DNA from: Arthrobacter sp. ISL-28
Lineage (GTDB): Bacteria; Actinomycetota; Actinomycetes; Actinomycetales; Micrococcaceae
Direction of reading: 5' to 3'
Assembly (NCBI RefSeq): GCF_018613875.1
Contig: NZ_JAGGPJ010000040.1
Location: 1 to 41,472, forward strand
DNA: 41,472 nt
Of this stretch, positions 1 through 9,290 are shown piece after piece (positions within the stretch are counted from its first letter, which is position 1; each line of letters starts with the position of its first letter). The notes beneath the pieces are model-generated. The model searched no databases. It was not told the origin of the DNA and was given only the letters and a program-made list of their open reading frames with translations. A program made the position numbers and the translations under genes.

Positions 1-1428
1 CCAGCCTCCGGTCAGTATCTACCGAGCTTCGACCCTATGACAGAGGAGCCATGGGCTGAAATAGGCCGCGGCGATGCTAGGGACATCGACCACGCCGTCC
101 AGAGTGCACAGCGCGCGTTCTTGAGATGGCGCCGTACTGGTCCGAGCATGAGGGCCCAAATATTGTGGAGACTCGGTGACCTTATCGGTGAACACGCGGA
201 CCAGCTGGCCCAACTAGAGTCAAGGGACGCCGGAAAAGTCATCCGCGAAGTGAAAACCCAGCAACTGATGCTTCGCAACTGGTATCACTATTATGCGTCG
301 TTGTCCTACCAGATGGAGGGGCGGCAGATTCCACACGACAGCACAACGCTCTTGGCGGTAACCATCCGCGAGCCCTACGGCGTCATCGGTGTGATTCCTG
401 CGTTTAATTCACCGATGATGTTGGGCTCTATGAGTCTCGCCCCGGCCATCGCGGCAGGCAACACCGTGGTTGTTAAACCCCCGGAGGTCAATTCACAGTC
501 GTTGCTGCTGTTGGCCCGACTTGCCAAGGAAGCCGGCCTGCCGGACGGAGTTCTGAATATAGTCCACGGATATGGAGCCGAAGCGGGAGACTCGCTGGTC
601 GGACATCCTCTCGTCCGCAAGGTCTTCTTTACGGGCGGCGTTGACTCGGCGGGATTTGTATCCGCGCGGGCTGCGGAAGGCCTCAAACAAACGGTCCTTG
701 AGCTGGGCGGCAAATCCGCCAATATCTTCTTCGAAGACGTCGATGTTCACCGAGCAGTCGACGGCGTAGTCACAGGCATCTTCGCTGCCGCAGGACAAAC
801 CTGCATCGCTGGCTCGCGGTTGCTCGTTCACGAAAGCATCGCGGACGAGTTGGTCCATTTGGTATCCCAACGTGCCCGTTCAATCCGACTGGGTGATCCA
901 GCCAAGGCGGAAACGGAGATGGGGCCGATGTCCCAGCCGAAAATCCTTGACGGAGTTATCCAACGCGTCAAGGGTGCTATAGCAGATGGTGCAGAGGTGC
1001 TGGCCGGCGGGGTGGACGCACCCGTTCCAGCAAAAGGCCTGTTCTTCGCGCCGACAGTCCTTGACGGCGTCACGAACGAGATGGAGGTCGCAAGGACGGA
1101 ACTCTTCGGCCCGGTGCTCTCCGTGATCCGCTTCAGTGACGATGACGAAGCCGTGGCCATCGCCAACGATTCTCCATTTGGCCTCGCAGCAGGGGTGTGG
1201 ACGAACGACTTCCGGCGGGCCCACCACGTATCCAGAGAGTTGGAGGCTGGAACTGTATGGGTGAACACCTACCGCACCCTTCAGTACGCCACCCCCTTTG
1301 GCGGGCTGAAAGACAGCGGACACGGCCGCGAAAACGGCCTTGATGGATTTGCAGAGTTCACGCAGCCCAAATCGATCTGGTTCGAGTCAAACGAGAACGC
1401 AATCACGGACCCGTTCTCCCTTCGATAA
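1..1428 (+). CDS. Aldehyde dehydrogenase, 5' end cut by window edge
   Basis: Aldehyde dehydrogenase superfamily enzyme, expected to oxidise an aldehyde to a carboxylate with NAD(P)+ in the cytoplasm. The frame is already open at base 1 and reads PASGQYLPSFDP before the first ATG at 37. That is the usual ALDH N-terminal region, so the gene starts left of the window and the ATG at 37 is internal. The catalytic Cys codon is 802-804 (GQTCIAG) and the general-base Glu is 700-702 (ELGGKSA). The GVIPAFNSP and FTGG cofactor motifs and the C-terminal FGGLKDSGHGRENG are also present. About 475 residues are visible, close to full length for the family. It lies 63 bp upstream of the FAD oxidoreductase on the same strand, a probable operon. 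The substrate cannot be read from the sequence. Confidence 0.93.
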   Translation, partial: PASGQYLPSFDPMTEEPWAEIGRGDARDIDHAVQSAQRAFLRWRRTGPSMRAQILWRLGDLIGEHADQLAQLESRDAGKVIREVKTQQLMLRNWYHYYASLSYQMEGRQIPHDSTTLLAVTIREPYGVIGVIPAFNSPMMLGSMSLAPAIAAGNTVVVKPPEVNSQSLLLLARLAKEAGLPDGVLNIVHGYGAEAGDSLVGHPLVRKVFFTGGVDSAGFVSARAAEGLKQTVLELGGKSANIFFEDVDVHRAVDGVVTGIFAAAGQTCIAGSRLLVHESIADELVHLVSQRARSIRLGDPAKAETEMGPMSQPKILDGVIQRVKGAIADGAEVLAGGVDAPVPAKGLFFAPTVLDGVTNEMEVARTELFGPVLSVIRFSDDDEAVAIANDSPFGLAAGVWTNDFRRAHHVSRELEAGTVWVNTYRTLQYATPFGGLKDSGHGRENGLDGFAEFTQPKSIWFESNENAITDPFSLR

Positions 1429-1491
1429 CCCAGGAAACACTAGATTCACCTGGCCCAGTTCACACAAATCAACGGAGATTTAGGAGCACTC

Positions 1492-2943
1492 ATGTCAGAC
1501 AAATACAACTTCATCGTCGTCGGTCACGGCGCCGCCGGGTTGGCCGCAACGCTGGCTTATGCAGAACTTGCGGCCTCTGATCCTCACCCAGGCCGCATTG
1601 CGATCCTGGACCGTGGACCACGCGAACAGCGCGGCGGCGCTACACGCTGGACCGGAGCATTCCTAAGGATCGACCCCGAAGGAAACCTGGACCCTAACTG
1701 GGTCGACTTCATGACGGAGGTATCGGGCGGGCTTTCTGATCGAGAGTACTGCCGGAAACTCGAGGCCGAAACGCCGACCACGATAAAATTCCTGAGGGAT
1801 CATGGAGTCAAGCTCTTGTTCGAGGAGTTTCCGCTCGCTCACACCTTCGACAATGGCGTGGCCGGAATCACCCCTCCCGGGCGCCCGGAGGGCGGGGGCG
1901 TGGCCATCGTTGAGGCCCTCTCGACCGCGCTGGAGCAGTACCAGAACGTTGACTTCCTGTATGAGACCGAAGCAGTACGCCTGACGACCTCTGATGATGG
2001 ACAAGTTAACGGTGTCGTCGTCAGAAACAGCGAGGGCCTGCTGAGAACGCTTTCCGCGCCCTCAGTTGTGTTGGCATCAGGAGGTTTTCAGGGCAACCCG
2101 GAAATGCTTACCCGGTACTTGGGGGACAGGGCATGTGACCTTCCGCAAATTGCGCCCGGCACTCAGGGCAATCGAGGCGACGGGCTACGCATGGCACTCG
2201 AGCTCGGCGCAGACACGGCAGGACAGTTCGACATGATCCATGCCGAGCCTTCGGACACCAGAAGCCAAGCGGCCGACTCGGTCATCTATACCTTTACAAC
2301 CGGAATCTTCGTCAATGAACAGGGCCAGCGGTTCTATGACGAAGGCGCCGAAACCTGGGACAATTCGTTCGAGAAAATCGGCTACGAAATTTGGAAGAAC
2401 CAGAACCAAAAGGCCTACTGGATTGCTGACGCGAAGACACTGGCAATTCCGAACATCGAGCATGGCTGGCTGAGCGACCTTGCACCGGAAAGGGCTGACA
2501 CTCTTGAGGAACTCGCTGAGAAGTTGGGGCTCGACTTTGAATCCGTCCGTAAAACCCTCGAGGAGTTCAACGCGGCTGTAACGGACGATGCGTTTGACTG
2601 GCGCCGTCTTGATAGCAAACATACAGAAGGCATTACGCCGCCTAAATCCAATTGGGCGGTTCCCCTGGACGAAGCGCCGTATATCGGCTTTCCCCTGACG
2701 GGAGTCATCTGCTTCACCTTCGGCGGCCTTCGAACGGATACTGACTCCCGGGTGGTTACCCCTTCCGGAGTGCCCATCCCAGGCCTATACGCGGCAGGCG
2801 AACTGACGGGTGCTTTCTATCATGCCTACCCGGTTGCAACCTCTGTCCTGCGATGCCTGACGTTCGGACGCCTTGCAGCCCAGCACGCTTTTGCCGTACG
2901 CGATGCTTCTGCCTTTGCGGAGAGTATCCAATCGCTGCGGTAA
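1492..2943 (+). CDS. FAD-dependent oxidoreductase (fumarate reductase / tricarballylate dehydrogenase TcuA-like)
   Basis: Flavoprotein of the FAD-binding-2 family (fumarate reductase, ketosteroid dehydrogenase, TcuA), 483 aa. The N-terminal Rossmann motif VVGHGAAGLAA sits at residues 9-19. The C-terminal FAD-contacting segment GLYAAGELTGAFYHAYP is the arrangement seen in TcuA-like enzymes. These enzymes introduce or reduce a C=C bond next to a carboxylate or ketone. AGGAG lies 7 nt before the ATG, which supports the start. There is no signal peptide, so it is cytoplasmic. It follows the aldehyde dehydrogenase and may act on the same substrate. A steroid or fumarate/tricarballylate-type substrate cannot be decided from sequence alone. 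Confidence 0.85.
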   Translation: MSDKYNFIVVGHGAAGLAATLAYAELAASDPHPGRIAILDRGPREQRGGATRWTGAFLRIDPEGNLDPNWVDFMTEVSGGLSDREYCRKLEAETPTTIKFLRDHGVKLLFEEFPLAHTFDNGVAGITPPGRPEGGGVAIVEALSTALEQYQNVDFLYETEAVRLTTSDDGQVNGVVVRNSEGLLRTLSAPSVVLASGGFQGNPEMLTRYLGDRACDLPQIAPGTQGNRGDGLRMALELGADTAGQFDMIHAEPSDTRSQAADSVIYTFTTGIFVNEQGQRFYDEGAETWDNSFEKIGYEIWKNQNQKAYWIADAKTLAIPNIEHGWLSDLAPERADTLEELAEKLGLDFESVRKTLEEFNAAVTDDAFDWRRLDSKHTEGITPPKSNWAVPLDEAPYIGFPLTGVICFTFGGLRTDTDSRVVTPSGVPIPGLYAAGELTGAFYHAYPVATSVLRCLTFGRLAAQHAFAVRDASAFAESIQSLR

Positions 2944-3001
2944 GTCTGGAGAAGGACCTGTGAATACGGGCCGCGTGGCTTGAACAGCACGTTGTGGATC
3001 T

Positions 3002-3526
3002 GTGCGCGGAACTGATCAACGGAGACAATCTGGTCGTCGGAAATACCGTGACAGCCAACATGAGCGCTTGAACCATGATTCAGCTGCCAAAAAACTGGTA
3101 TCCGAATCCGAAACAGTGCGTCCCGCAACGAAGGCGAATACCCTGGCCGCACTCACCGAGGCGAAAGCAGCCTTGGAGCAACGCCCAATCCTCCATGCCA
3201 CCGTTGGGGGTTCGCTGGAAGAGGGTAAGACCGCGTTCTACAACAGCCGCCGAAAGAAGGGCGGCACTGGGCCACTGGCCGTGGCCGTAGAGGCGGCTCA
3301 CCACGGTCCAATGGAGCTAGACGAGATCGGGGCAGGTCTATACAAGGCGATGGACGACGTTTATGAATGGCACACGGACATTGATGTCCATGTGGCATTC
3401 AGATGTCAGCTTTCTCATCAAATCTGTCAGCTTACGGATGCCGGTGCTTGGACCCGCGGCCAGGCCGCAGGACACTCATGTCCGCCCTGGCTCCCGTACA
3501 ACCCGCACCGGATGGTTATGCTGTAA
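3002..3526 (+). CDS. Unrecognised ORF, probably degraded
   Basis: I do not recognise this product. The open frame begins at a GTG without a visible ribosome-binding site. The central part, about residues 30-130 (for example KTAFYNSRRKKGGTGPLAV and a segment around MDDVYEWHTDID), reads like real protein. The first 25 and last 40 residues look like random translation. Just upstream, 2964-3074 in another frame also reads like protein (LINGDNLVVGNTVTANMSA, then a stop). This suggests an older gene broken by frameshifts. It sits between the FAD oxidoreductase and the ABM-like gene on the same strand. The call is weak. Confidence 0.3.
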   Translation: MRGTDQRRQSGRRKYRDSQHERLNHDSAAKKLVSESETVRPATKANTLAALTEAKAALEQRPILHATVGGSLEEGKTAFYNSRRKKGGTGPLAVAVEAAHHGPMELDEIGAGLYKAMDDVYEWHTDIDVHVAFRCQLSHQICQLTDAGAWTRGQAAGHSCPPWLPYNPHRMVML

Positions 3527-3609
3527 CTGTGACGGAAAATACAAAATCGATATATGGTTAATTTGGATCCTCTCACCCACCCACCCACTTGGCTTTAGGA
3601 GCTACAAAA

Positions 3610-4329
3610 ATGAGCAGTCAGCCCGTCGCAAGCCCACAAACGTTGACCACCATGGAAGCTTGCATGCAGCTAGCGAAAGGGCCTGAGGACCGATTCTGGA
3701 AAGCCCAAGAGGCAATTGGGCGAGTAGTTGCCGCACAGCCAGGCTTCGTGGGAGTGATTGGCGGCCCGATCGCACATTCGGAGTGGATGTACTTCTGCGG
3801 AAAATTTGAATCTTCAGTTGATATGGACAATTGGTATAAGGCCAGAAGCCACCAACCGGTCATGTCGCGTGCTCATGAGGAGTGGTTCGATGCCTACTAC
3901 ATCCGGAAATGGCGCCTGCCCGAGATTGGAGAGGCACTTGAGGGCCCCATCTTCAGCGAGATCTCGCTGTCGCGTCAAACCGCTTTGTCCGAAGACGAGC
4001 TGCAGACACTATTCGAGGCCATCGACCAGGGACTAAGCGAATTCGACACCATGCCGTTCGAGACGCTGGCCGGGAAGTTCGAGAATCAACCGTTCCAGTT
4101 GGCTGGGCCGCTTCAGGAGTTCCCGCAGCTTGCACCCGCTCGCTACCTTGTACTGACCCACTGGAGGAGTGCCGAAGAAGCCCAGGCCTGGGTGGAATCG
4201 GAAGTAATGGAAAAGTTAACAGCACTGGGAGAAGTCCACTCGGATCTGCACGTGCAGATTGTGCACAAGCCCGGCGAACGTAACCACCTCAGCGCCGATG
4301 GCGCGCATCGCGGCTGGTCGCGCCACTAA
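3610..4329 (+). CDS. Two-domain dimeric alpha/beta-barrel (ABM/EthD-like) protein
   Basis: About 239 aa. Two halves each look like a ferredoxin-like ABM/EthD barrel. The first, residues 10-100, has FWKAQEAIGRVVAAQPGF followed by a hydrophobic strand and a Trp-rich segment (NWYKARSHQ, EEWFDAYYIRKW). The second, about 115-225, ends in YLVLTHWRSAEEAQAWVES. Such proteins are cofactor-free monooxygenases, decarboxylases or small-molecule-binding proteins, and the activity here is unknown. The start at 3610 is chosen over an in-frame upstream codon at 3589 because AGGAG (3597-3601) is 8 nt before it. It converges with the cyclase gene, with a single base between the two stops. It may belong to the same catabolic unit as the two oxidoreductases upstream. 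Confidence 0.7.
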   Translation: MSSQPVASPQTLTTMEACMQLAKGPEDRFWKAQEAIGRVVAAQPGFVGVIGGPIAHSEWMYFCGKFESSVDMDNWYKARSHQPVMSRAHEEWFDAYYIRKWRLPEIGEALEGPIFSEISLSRQTALSEDELQTLFEAIDQGLSEFDTMPFETLAGKFENQPFQLAGPLQEFPQLAPARYLVLTHWRSAEEAQAWVESEVMEKLTALGEVHSDLHVQIVHKPGERNHLSADGAHRGWSRH

Positions 4330-4330
4330 C

Positions 4331-5116
4331 TCAATTCAGGCGGAAGCTACGCAGCAGTACAGCCCGGTCGCCCACCAAACCCCGGACCGGGTGGCCGGGC
4401 TGAGGCTGCGGATGTTTGGCTCCGGCTCGCTGGTAGGACTTCGGTGATTTTTCGTGCCGGCTATACGTCGTGGAATCGGGCACTTGCTGGGCGATACCCT
4501 GGCCGATCACGATCTCCCAAGATTTTGCCTGCTTTTCGCATTTCGCTGCGAAATTGGCGGCGAACCCCAAGGGGTTGACCTCGCTGTGCTCGTGGTTCCC
4601 GCTACGAACAAAGGTTATGCGTCCGTAGTCCAGGCCGGCCCGGGCTTGGACTGGCTCGATGTTCTTGCGTTGCAACCGTGGATTTACTTCATTTTGTACC
4701 GCGTCCAGGGCAAAGGCGCAGGCGCTTAACGCCATGACGCTGTCGATTTGAGCATTGCCCGGACCGAAGCCGGCAAACAGTCCGTCGCCGCGGAGTCCAA
4801 GGGGGAAGCCGCCGAACGCGGTTACTGTTTGTATGAACCCGGTGAGGAGGGCGTGGGCTAGGTCCGCAACTTCTGTCTCGTCGTCCCAGAAGCTGCGGCC
4901 TGTGAAGTCGGTCAGATCGATGAACACCACCACCATGGGTGAAGTCAGACGCTCCCCGACACGCAGCGCCTCGAACGCTGGGTGACCGAGCACTTTGGTC
5001 TCCAGAGCCGCGGAAGCGCGGAGAGACTCTTTCATGACGCCGTTATTTGCACGACGAATCGAGAAATCACCCATGACGGCGTCGCCGAACATGCCGGCAG
5101 TGTACTCAGTCATCAT
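4331..5116 (-). CDS. Class III nucleotide cyclase (adenylate/guanylate cyclase fold)
   Basis: Predicted to convert an NTP to a cyclic nucleotide, 261 aa and soluble. Metal-binding Asp residues are visible: D67 in FIDLTDFTGRS and D111 in RGDGLFAGFG. The later core strand is ARAGLDYGRITF, and the helix that normally carries NxxxR reads NFAAK (N188, K192), so the transition-state Arg is Lys. The position that selects adenine in adenylate cyclases (seven before N188) is Asn, so base specificity is open. Residues after about 215 are basic, Pro/Gln-rich and unlike the family. The start is ATG 5116 or ATG 5113; GGAG precedes both. The DUF3892 gene is 87 bp upstream on the same strand, and no other partner is close. 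Pycsar cyclases belong to this fold, so a defence role is possible but not shown. Confidence 0.85.
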   Translation of the reverse strand: MMTEYTAGMFGDAVMGDFSIRRANNGVMKESLRASAALETKVLGHPAFEALRVGERLTSPMVVVFIDLTDFTGRSFWDDETEVADLAHALLTGFIQTVTAFGGFPLGLRGDGLFAGFGPGNAQIDSVMALSACAFALDAVQNEVNPRLQRKNIEPVQARAGLDYGRITFVRSGNHEHSEVNPLGFAANFAAKCEKQAKSWEIVIGQGIAQQVPDSTTYSRHEKSPKSYQRAGAKHPQPQPGHPVRGLVGDRAVLLRSFRLN

Positions 5117-5203
5117 GTGCTCTCCGAACTAGGGGACGAGGCAAGCTGAACGAAACATATCGTTGGCCAACGACATTCTTTCTGGCACGTACCTTCTTGA
5201 ACT

Positions 5204-5518
5204 CTAGAAGCGGGGGAGCGAGAGCAGATTGTTGTTCCATTCGCCATCCGCGTAAGTCCGAAGGTAGGGAACTCGGCCCTGGGGTCTGATAACCCCAACG
5301 TCAGCTCTACCGTTTGGTGAGCCTACGTATGCGCGCCCACCCTGAATATCGATCCATTCGACCAGCGAGGCCTTTGCGATCGATCCCGTCTTGGAACTCT
5401 CTTCCTCAACCCAGCGAAAATGAGTGATGTTCTCATGATCGATCGAGCCCGAAAGACGAACATGTGTATTCCGTACAGCCAACACTTCTCCTATTGATTC
5501 CGTTGCCGCTTTTCCCAT
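5204..5518 (-). CDS. DUF3892 domain protein
   Basis: 104 aa and almost entirely a DUF3892 domain. HVRLSGSIDHENITHFRW is near the N terminus, LVEWIDIQGGRAYVG is in the middle, and the hallmark tail YLRTYADGEWNNNLLSLPRF closes it. The molecular function of the family is not known to me. The ATG at 5518 has no clear ribosome-binding site. AGGAG overlaps codons 9-11, so translation could instead begin at the GTG or TTG of codons 12-13, which would start the protein at the usual family N terminus. It precedes the nucleotide cyclase on the same strand by 87 bp and is likely co-transcribed. That makes it the natural candidate for a partner of the cyclic nucleotide. Confidence 0.75.
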   Translation of the reverse strand: MGKAATESIGEVLAVRNTHVRLSGSIDHENITHFRWVEEESSKTGSIAKASLVEWIDIQGGRAYVGSPNGRADVGVIRPQGRVPYLRTYADGEWNNNLLSLPRF

Positions 5519-6594
5519 GTCAACTATTGCAAATGTTTCTCAATTGCATATCAAGATTGGATCAAGAAGCGCTCAACTTGCCGAGCGGCGCCGGGGCGTG
5601 TGGAACTGGATGCCAACCATCGAGAATCTTGTCAACAGAACGGAGGTCGGACACCGCTGGGAGGGGGTTGGTTGAAGCTTCAAATGATTTACTTGACGTA
5701 ATCACGCTTATCGGCGTTTGAAGTGGGCTGTCACTAGACGAGAGACTCCCGCATCTATCTGCCCGGTTGTCGTCGCGGCTTACCTAAGGGCTGGGCGTTT
5801 GTCACCGGCGTTCTCTGGCCCTCAGCCCAGGTTCCAGTCTCGTTTGGCTGGACCAGCTAACCTTCATTTCTAGACGGTGACAAAGGGCTGGGGTTGGTAT
5901 CCAGCCGTGGCCGGCATCCCGGCCATCAATACGCATCGCCAACCTGACGAAACGCCGGATATCGGCGTTTTATTGGCGCCCCGGTATCGTGAGCATGTCA
6001 ACCTCATTTGTGGATTGTCAGCCTTGTTGGCGGATTGCCAAAGGACTTGGCGAATCCCGTCAGCGAGTTGGTAAATTGTCGGTATGAAAATGTCACCAGG
6101 ATCGCCATACTACGTGTTGGACCCTGAACGACGCTGGAATTGAACTCACCGCCAATTCCCGTGGCAACATGATCCGCTCGCGATCTGCTCAGACAGGCAC
6201 GTCCCCCGGTCAGCTGCCTTCGCCGTTGCCCAACAAGGCTCAGACACACTCCGCTTCAGCCACGATCCTCGGCTCGCCAACTGGGTTGTCAGTCTCGTCA
6301 TCTAGGCTGGCAAGCCACATCATTCAGGACCGCTGAGGCGGCCTGACCCAGGACCACTGTGCTGGCAGCTCAGATGAATGCGTACAGTCTGACTTGCAAG
6401 TGCGGAGGACGCGCATTGACTGGCTGTTCGGCAGGACTTGGCCCATTGGTCATCTTTGCGGGACGATCACAAACTCCCCGATCCCCGTTTGCCGGCCCGC
6501 GTCATAGGCGCGTTAGCGGATTACACCCGGGTCCAGGACTGACGGGACCCGGCAGTCCGGTGCCAGTTGGTGGGCTCGGTGAGTTCGGGATGGG
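5519..6594. other. Gene-free stretch
   Basis: No convincing coding region was found on either strand. Short open frames here have no ribosome-binding site and no recognisable motif. I see no tRNA fold, CRISPR repeat or insertion-sequence end. Part of it upstream of 5518 must hold the promoter for the DUF3892-cyclase pair, but no clear -35/-10 pair stands out. Confidence 0.5.
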
Positions 6595-7875
6595 TCACCC
6601 GCATTGGGGTGACGCGGTAATGCGCTCCAGAGCCGTCACCGCTGCCGATACCCCGTCCTCGGCACGTACACGGCGGCCCAACTGTTCGGCAGCGCGTGCC
6701 ATGCCGGCATCTGTGGTGGCCGTGATGATAGCGGCGGCGAGGGCTGCGGCGGTGAGGTGGCGTTGCGGCTGTGGTGCGGGAGCGACACCGCGGCGGTATG
6801 CCAGCCGAGCCCAGAACGGCTGGTCGGCGACGAATGGGCACACCACTTGCGGGCGCCCGGCGGCGAATGCGGTGCCGCATGTGCCGGCGCCACCGTGGTG
6901 CGCCACGGCAGCCATGTGGGGGAACAAGCTCCGGTAGTCCACCTCCTTCACGGAGAGAACGCCCTCGCATCGCGCGCTGTTCAGTCCGCCCCATCCTGTG
7001 CCGATCACGAGGCGCTTGCCTGCCAGGCGTGCGGCTTCCAGGACCAGAGCGGTGCTACGGGCGGGGTCAGGGCCGGACATCGAGCCGAAACCGATGAACA
7101 CCGGCGGGTCGCCGGCACTGAGGAAGTCCGCGACTTGCGGCGGCAGGGCCTCGTCCGGGGACGGGAGGAACCAGTAGCTGGTGGTGTGCACTGTGTTCGG
7201 CCAGTCGGATGGCGGGGGCAGCACCGCGGGACTGAACGCGTGCAGCACCGGGGCCCGGCCGTTGTCCGGGCGGCGCAAGGGGTCGTGCCGTCCGCGGCGG
7301 TGCGGGAGGCCAAGAGTGTCCTCGCGCCACCGGTCGACGACCCGTCCGAAGATCGCTGCGGGGGCCTTCATCCCCAAGTACGTAGCCCGATTGAGCACGG
7401 CAGGCAGCCGCGTCGGCAAGCCCACGCCCGGCCAGGCAAACTCCCTGGTCGGCACGTACACGGGTATCGGCAGAGCCAGCACCGCCGGCACACCGAGTGC
7501 CTCGGCCACATGCTGCCCGGCGATGATCTGGCCGTTGTGCACCACGACATCCGCACCAGCGCCCGCGCCGTGCGAAGCGACGGCCCAGCAGTCAGCCAGC
7601 ACTTGGGTGAACATCGCTGGCATGGTCCGTGCCTGCCGCAGCCGGGCGCGGATCCCGCCCTCGATCAGCACGCCGGCATTTGCCGGGTCGTCCATCAACC
7701 GCATCGGCCCGTCGTCCACGCCCGCGAACGGCACGCCATGCACAGCGGCGAACCCTCCGAAACGGTGTGGCGCCGCGAGGACCACGTCGTGCCCCGCGGC
7801 GAGCAGTCCGCGTGCCAGCGCTACGAACGGTTGGACGTCACCGCGGGTCCCCAGTGTCATGATCAGAACCTTCAT
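6595..7875 (-). CDS. GT1-family glycosyltransferase (MGT/sterol glucosyltransferase-like)
   Basis: UDP/TDP-sugar glycosyltransferase of the GT-B fold, about 426 aa, resembling macrolide and sterol glucosyltransferases. It starts MKVLIMTLGTRGDVQPF, the classic acceptor-domain opening of this group. The C-terminal donor domain has FIGFGSMSG, DYRSLFPHMAAVAHHGGAGT with the nucleotide-sugar HHGGAG loop, and VVCPFVADQPFWA. The start at 7875 is set by GGAGGAG about 8 nt upstream; a longer open frame to 8070 is not needed. It has no signal peptide. It stands alone, so the acceptor (a lipid, sterol, polyketide or antibiotic for inactivation) cannot be inferred from neighbours. Confidence 0.88.
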   Translation of the reverse strand: MKVLIMTLGTRGDVQPFVALARGLLAAGHDVVLAAPHRFGGFAAVHGVPFAGVDDGPMRLMDDPANAGVLIEGGIRARLRQARTMPAMFTQVLADCWAVASHGAGAGADVVVHNGQIIAGQHVAEALGVPAVLALPIPVYVPTREFAWPGVGLPTRLPAVLNRATYLGMKAPAAIFGRVVDRWREDTLGLPHRRGRHDPLRRPDNGRAPVLHAFSPAVLPPPSDWPNTVHTTSYWFLPSPDEALPPQVADFLSAGDPPVFIGFGSMSGPDPARSTALVLEAARLAGKRLVIGTGWGGLNSARCEGVLSVKEVDYRSLFPHMAAVAHHGGAGTCGTAFAAGRPQVVCPFVADQPFWARLAYRRGVAPAPQPQRHLTAAALAAAIITATTDAGMARAAEQLGRRVRAEDGVSAAVTALERITASPQCG

Positions 7876-8639
7876 CGGTAAGTCTCCTCCCAGGTGTGAC
7901 GTGTGCTCGCCCGCAAGCCCATCCTGCCTTATCGACCCGGCCCTCCTGGCCCAACGGCATCGACCTAACATCCGTCGAAAGCGATCAGGACCTTGAAGTC
8001 CTGGATTACCGGCAGCGACGATCGACAGCGTGGGCAACTGCCCGCACGTATGATCCTTAAACGGAATCAACCTGTGGCGATGGCCTCCTCAGGAAGGCAG
8101 GATTCCCGAGCAAGCCGACATATGGTCCATTATCGGCGTTCGGGGATCAGCCGAGAGCGACGCGAAAATACGGCGTCTGGAGACTCGGCAGGTTCGAGTT
8201 GCCGCGATAGGTTTCACCACGCAAATGTCAGCGGAGCGCAGCCTGTGCCTCAAAACTTAGGAAGCCTGTTAGCGACTGCTGACAGGCTTCCTGGGAGCGG
8301 AAACATCCCAAGGCAAGCATATGCACGACCGGATCGATGGCCGATAGTCCACGTTACGCAAGCTGCGCTGAGAAGGGGCAGATCTGTAGTGTGGTGACAC
8401 CCTTTGGTCGGTCCCGCGAGGCAGGGGTCGAGGCCCAACGTCCCGCTTCACGAGTTGTTTCCGCGTGAGCCCAGCTCAGAGCCTGGTGCCGGAACCAGTC
8501 GTCATTTCGACATGGGCAGAGGAACAACTGGACGAGTTGGGCGCCGTCGGGGTCGGCGCCGGTTGATCTCAGAGCCCTGCAGTGATGCCGCCAAGCAGGC
8601 CTAAAGTTCCAGCCGGGTCATCTAAATGAGCTCATTGAC
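7876..8639. other. Gene-free stretch
   Basis: No supported gene was found. It must contain the promoter of the glycosyltransferase (-) at its left end. The only structure I can point to is the inverted repeat at 8259-8292. The open frames in it are short, Arg/Pro-rich and look like random high-GC translation. Confidence 0.45.
8259..8292. repeat. Perfect 11-bp inverted repeat (stem-loop)
   Basis: AGGAAGCCTGT at 8259-8269 is the exact reverse complement of ACAGGCTTCCT at 8282-8292, with a 12-nt loop. There is no T-tract on either side, so it is not a clean intrinsic terminator. It could be a terminator for the ribH2-like gene (-), a protein-binding site, or a mobile-element end. Confidence 0.5.
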
Positions 8640-9092
8640 CTACAGGGCCGCCAATGATGTGAGAGTTGAGGCGAGAGCGTCTGCCAGTTCCTTCCCCTTG
8701 GTCACGAAATGCTGGGAAAAGTAGTTGCGGTGCTCTTCGTGCTCGTGAAAGTGGTGAGGAGTTAGGACACCGGAGAATACTGGTACGTCCGTTTCCAACT
8801 GAACTTTCATGAGGGCCTCTACGACGCTTTGTGCAACAAATTCGTGGCGATAGATACCTCCGTCAACCACCAGGGCGGAGGTGGCGACAGCATCGTATCG
8901 GCCGGACGCTGCAAGCCGTCGGACGAATAGCGGAATTTCGAAGGCCCCTGGCACCTGGTAGACATCCACGTTGCTTACGCCGAGTTCCTTGAGTCGCGTC
9001 TGGAAGCTGTCCACGGCGCGATCGACGATGTCGGCATGCCATTGGGCACTGACGATCGCTACCCGGAAAGAGGAAGTGGCGGAAGGTGACAA
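8640..9092 (-). CDS. ribH: Type II 6,7-dimethyl-8-ribityllumazine synthase (RibH2-like)
   Basis: Lumazine synthase condenses 3,4-dihydroxy-2-butanone 4-phosphate with the ribitylaminopyrimidine in riboflavin synthesis. The protein follows the Brucella RibH2 type closely: AQWHADIVDRA at the N terminus, then VPGAFEIPL, DGGIYRHEFVA, and VQLETDVPVFSGVLTPHHFHE, which includes the catalytic His region. The start is set at TTG 9092 because AAAGGA lies 7 nt upstream and the product (150 aa) has family length. An ATG at 9215 would add 41 atypical residues. It lies about 200 bp downstream of rpiB on the same strand, inside a polyol island rather than with other riboflavin genes, except for ribB at 19647-20252. 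RibH2 is also associated with erythritol genes in Brucella (general knowledge). Confidence 0.9.
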   Translation of the reverse strand: MSPSATSSFRVAIVSAQWHADIVDRAVDSFQTRLKELGVSNVDVYQVPGAFEIPLFVRRLAASGRYDAVATSALVVDGGIYRHEFVAQSVVEALMKVQLETDVPVFSGVLTPHHFHEHEEHRNYFSQHFVTKGKELADALASTLTSLAAL

Positions 9093-9290
9093 GGTAGGTT
9101 CCTTTCTTCGGAGGTTATTGGAGGATTCTTTCACGCTGATACTGACCTTTGCGGATATGTGTTCAAGGTCGGGACCGGGGGCGCAGGCACAGTGGTGATT
9201 TGTTCCGTCATTCACTGTGGATACTGGCGGCCCGAGCCCCCGCCACCACGGATCGCAAGCTTTCGGCGTACGTCACTACCCCGGCAGTAG

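Noticed and set aside
5464..6249. Short open frames in the gene-free stretch (for example 5464-5721 + and 6004-6249 -)
   Set aside because: They have no ribosome-binding site and no family resemblance, and their composition is random-like.
9093..9290. FMN riboswitch upstream of the ribH2-like gene, and likewise upstream of ribB (20253-20427)
   Set aside because: The conserved RFN-element segments are not present in either leader.
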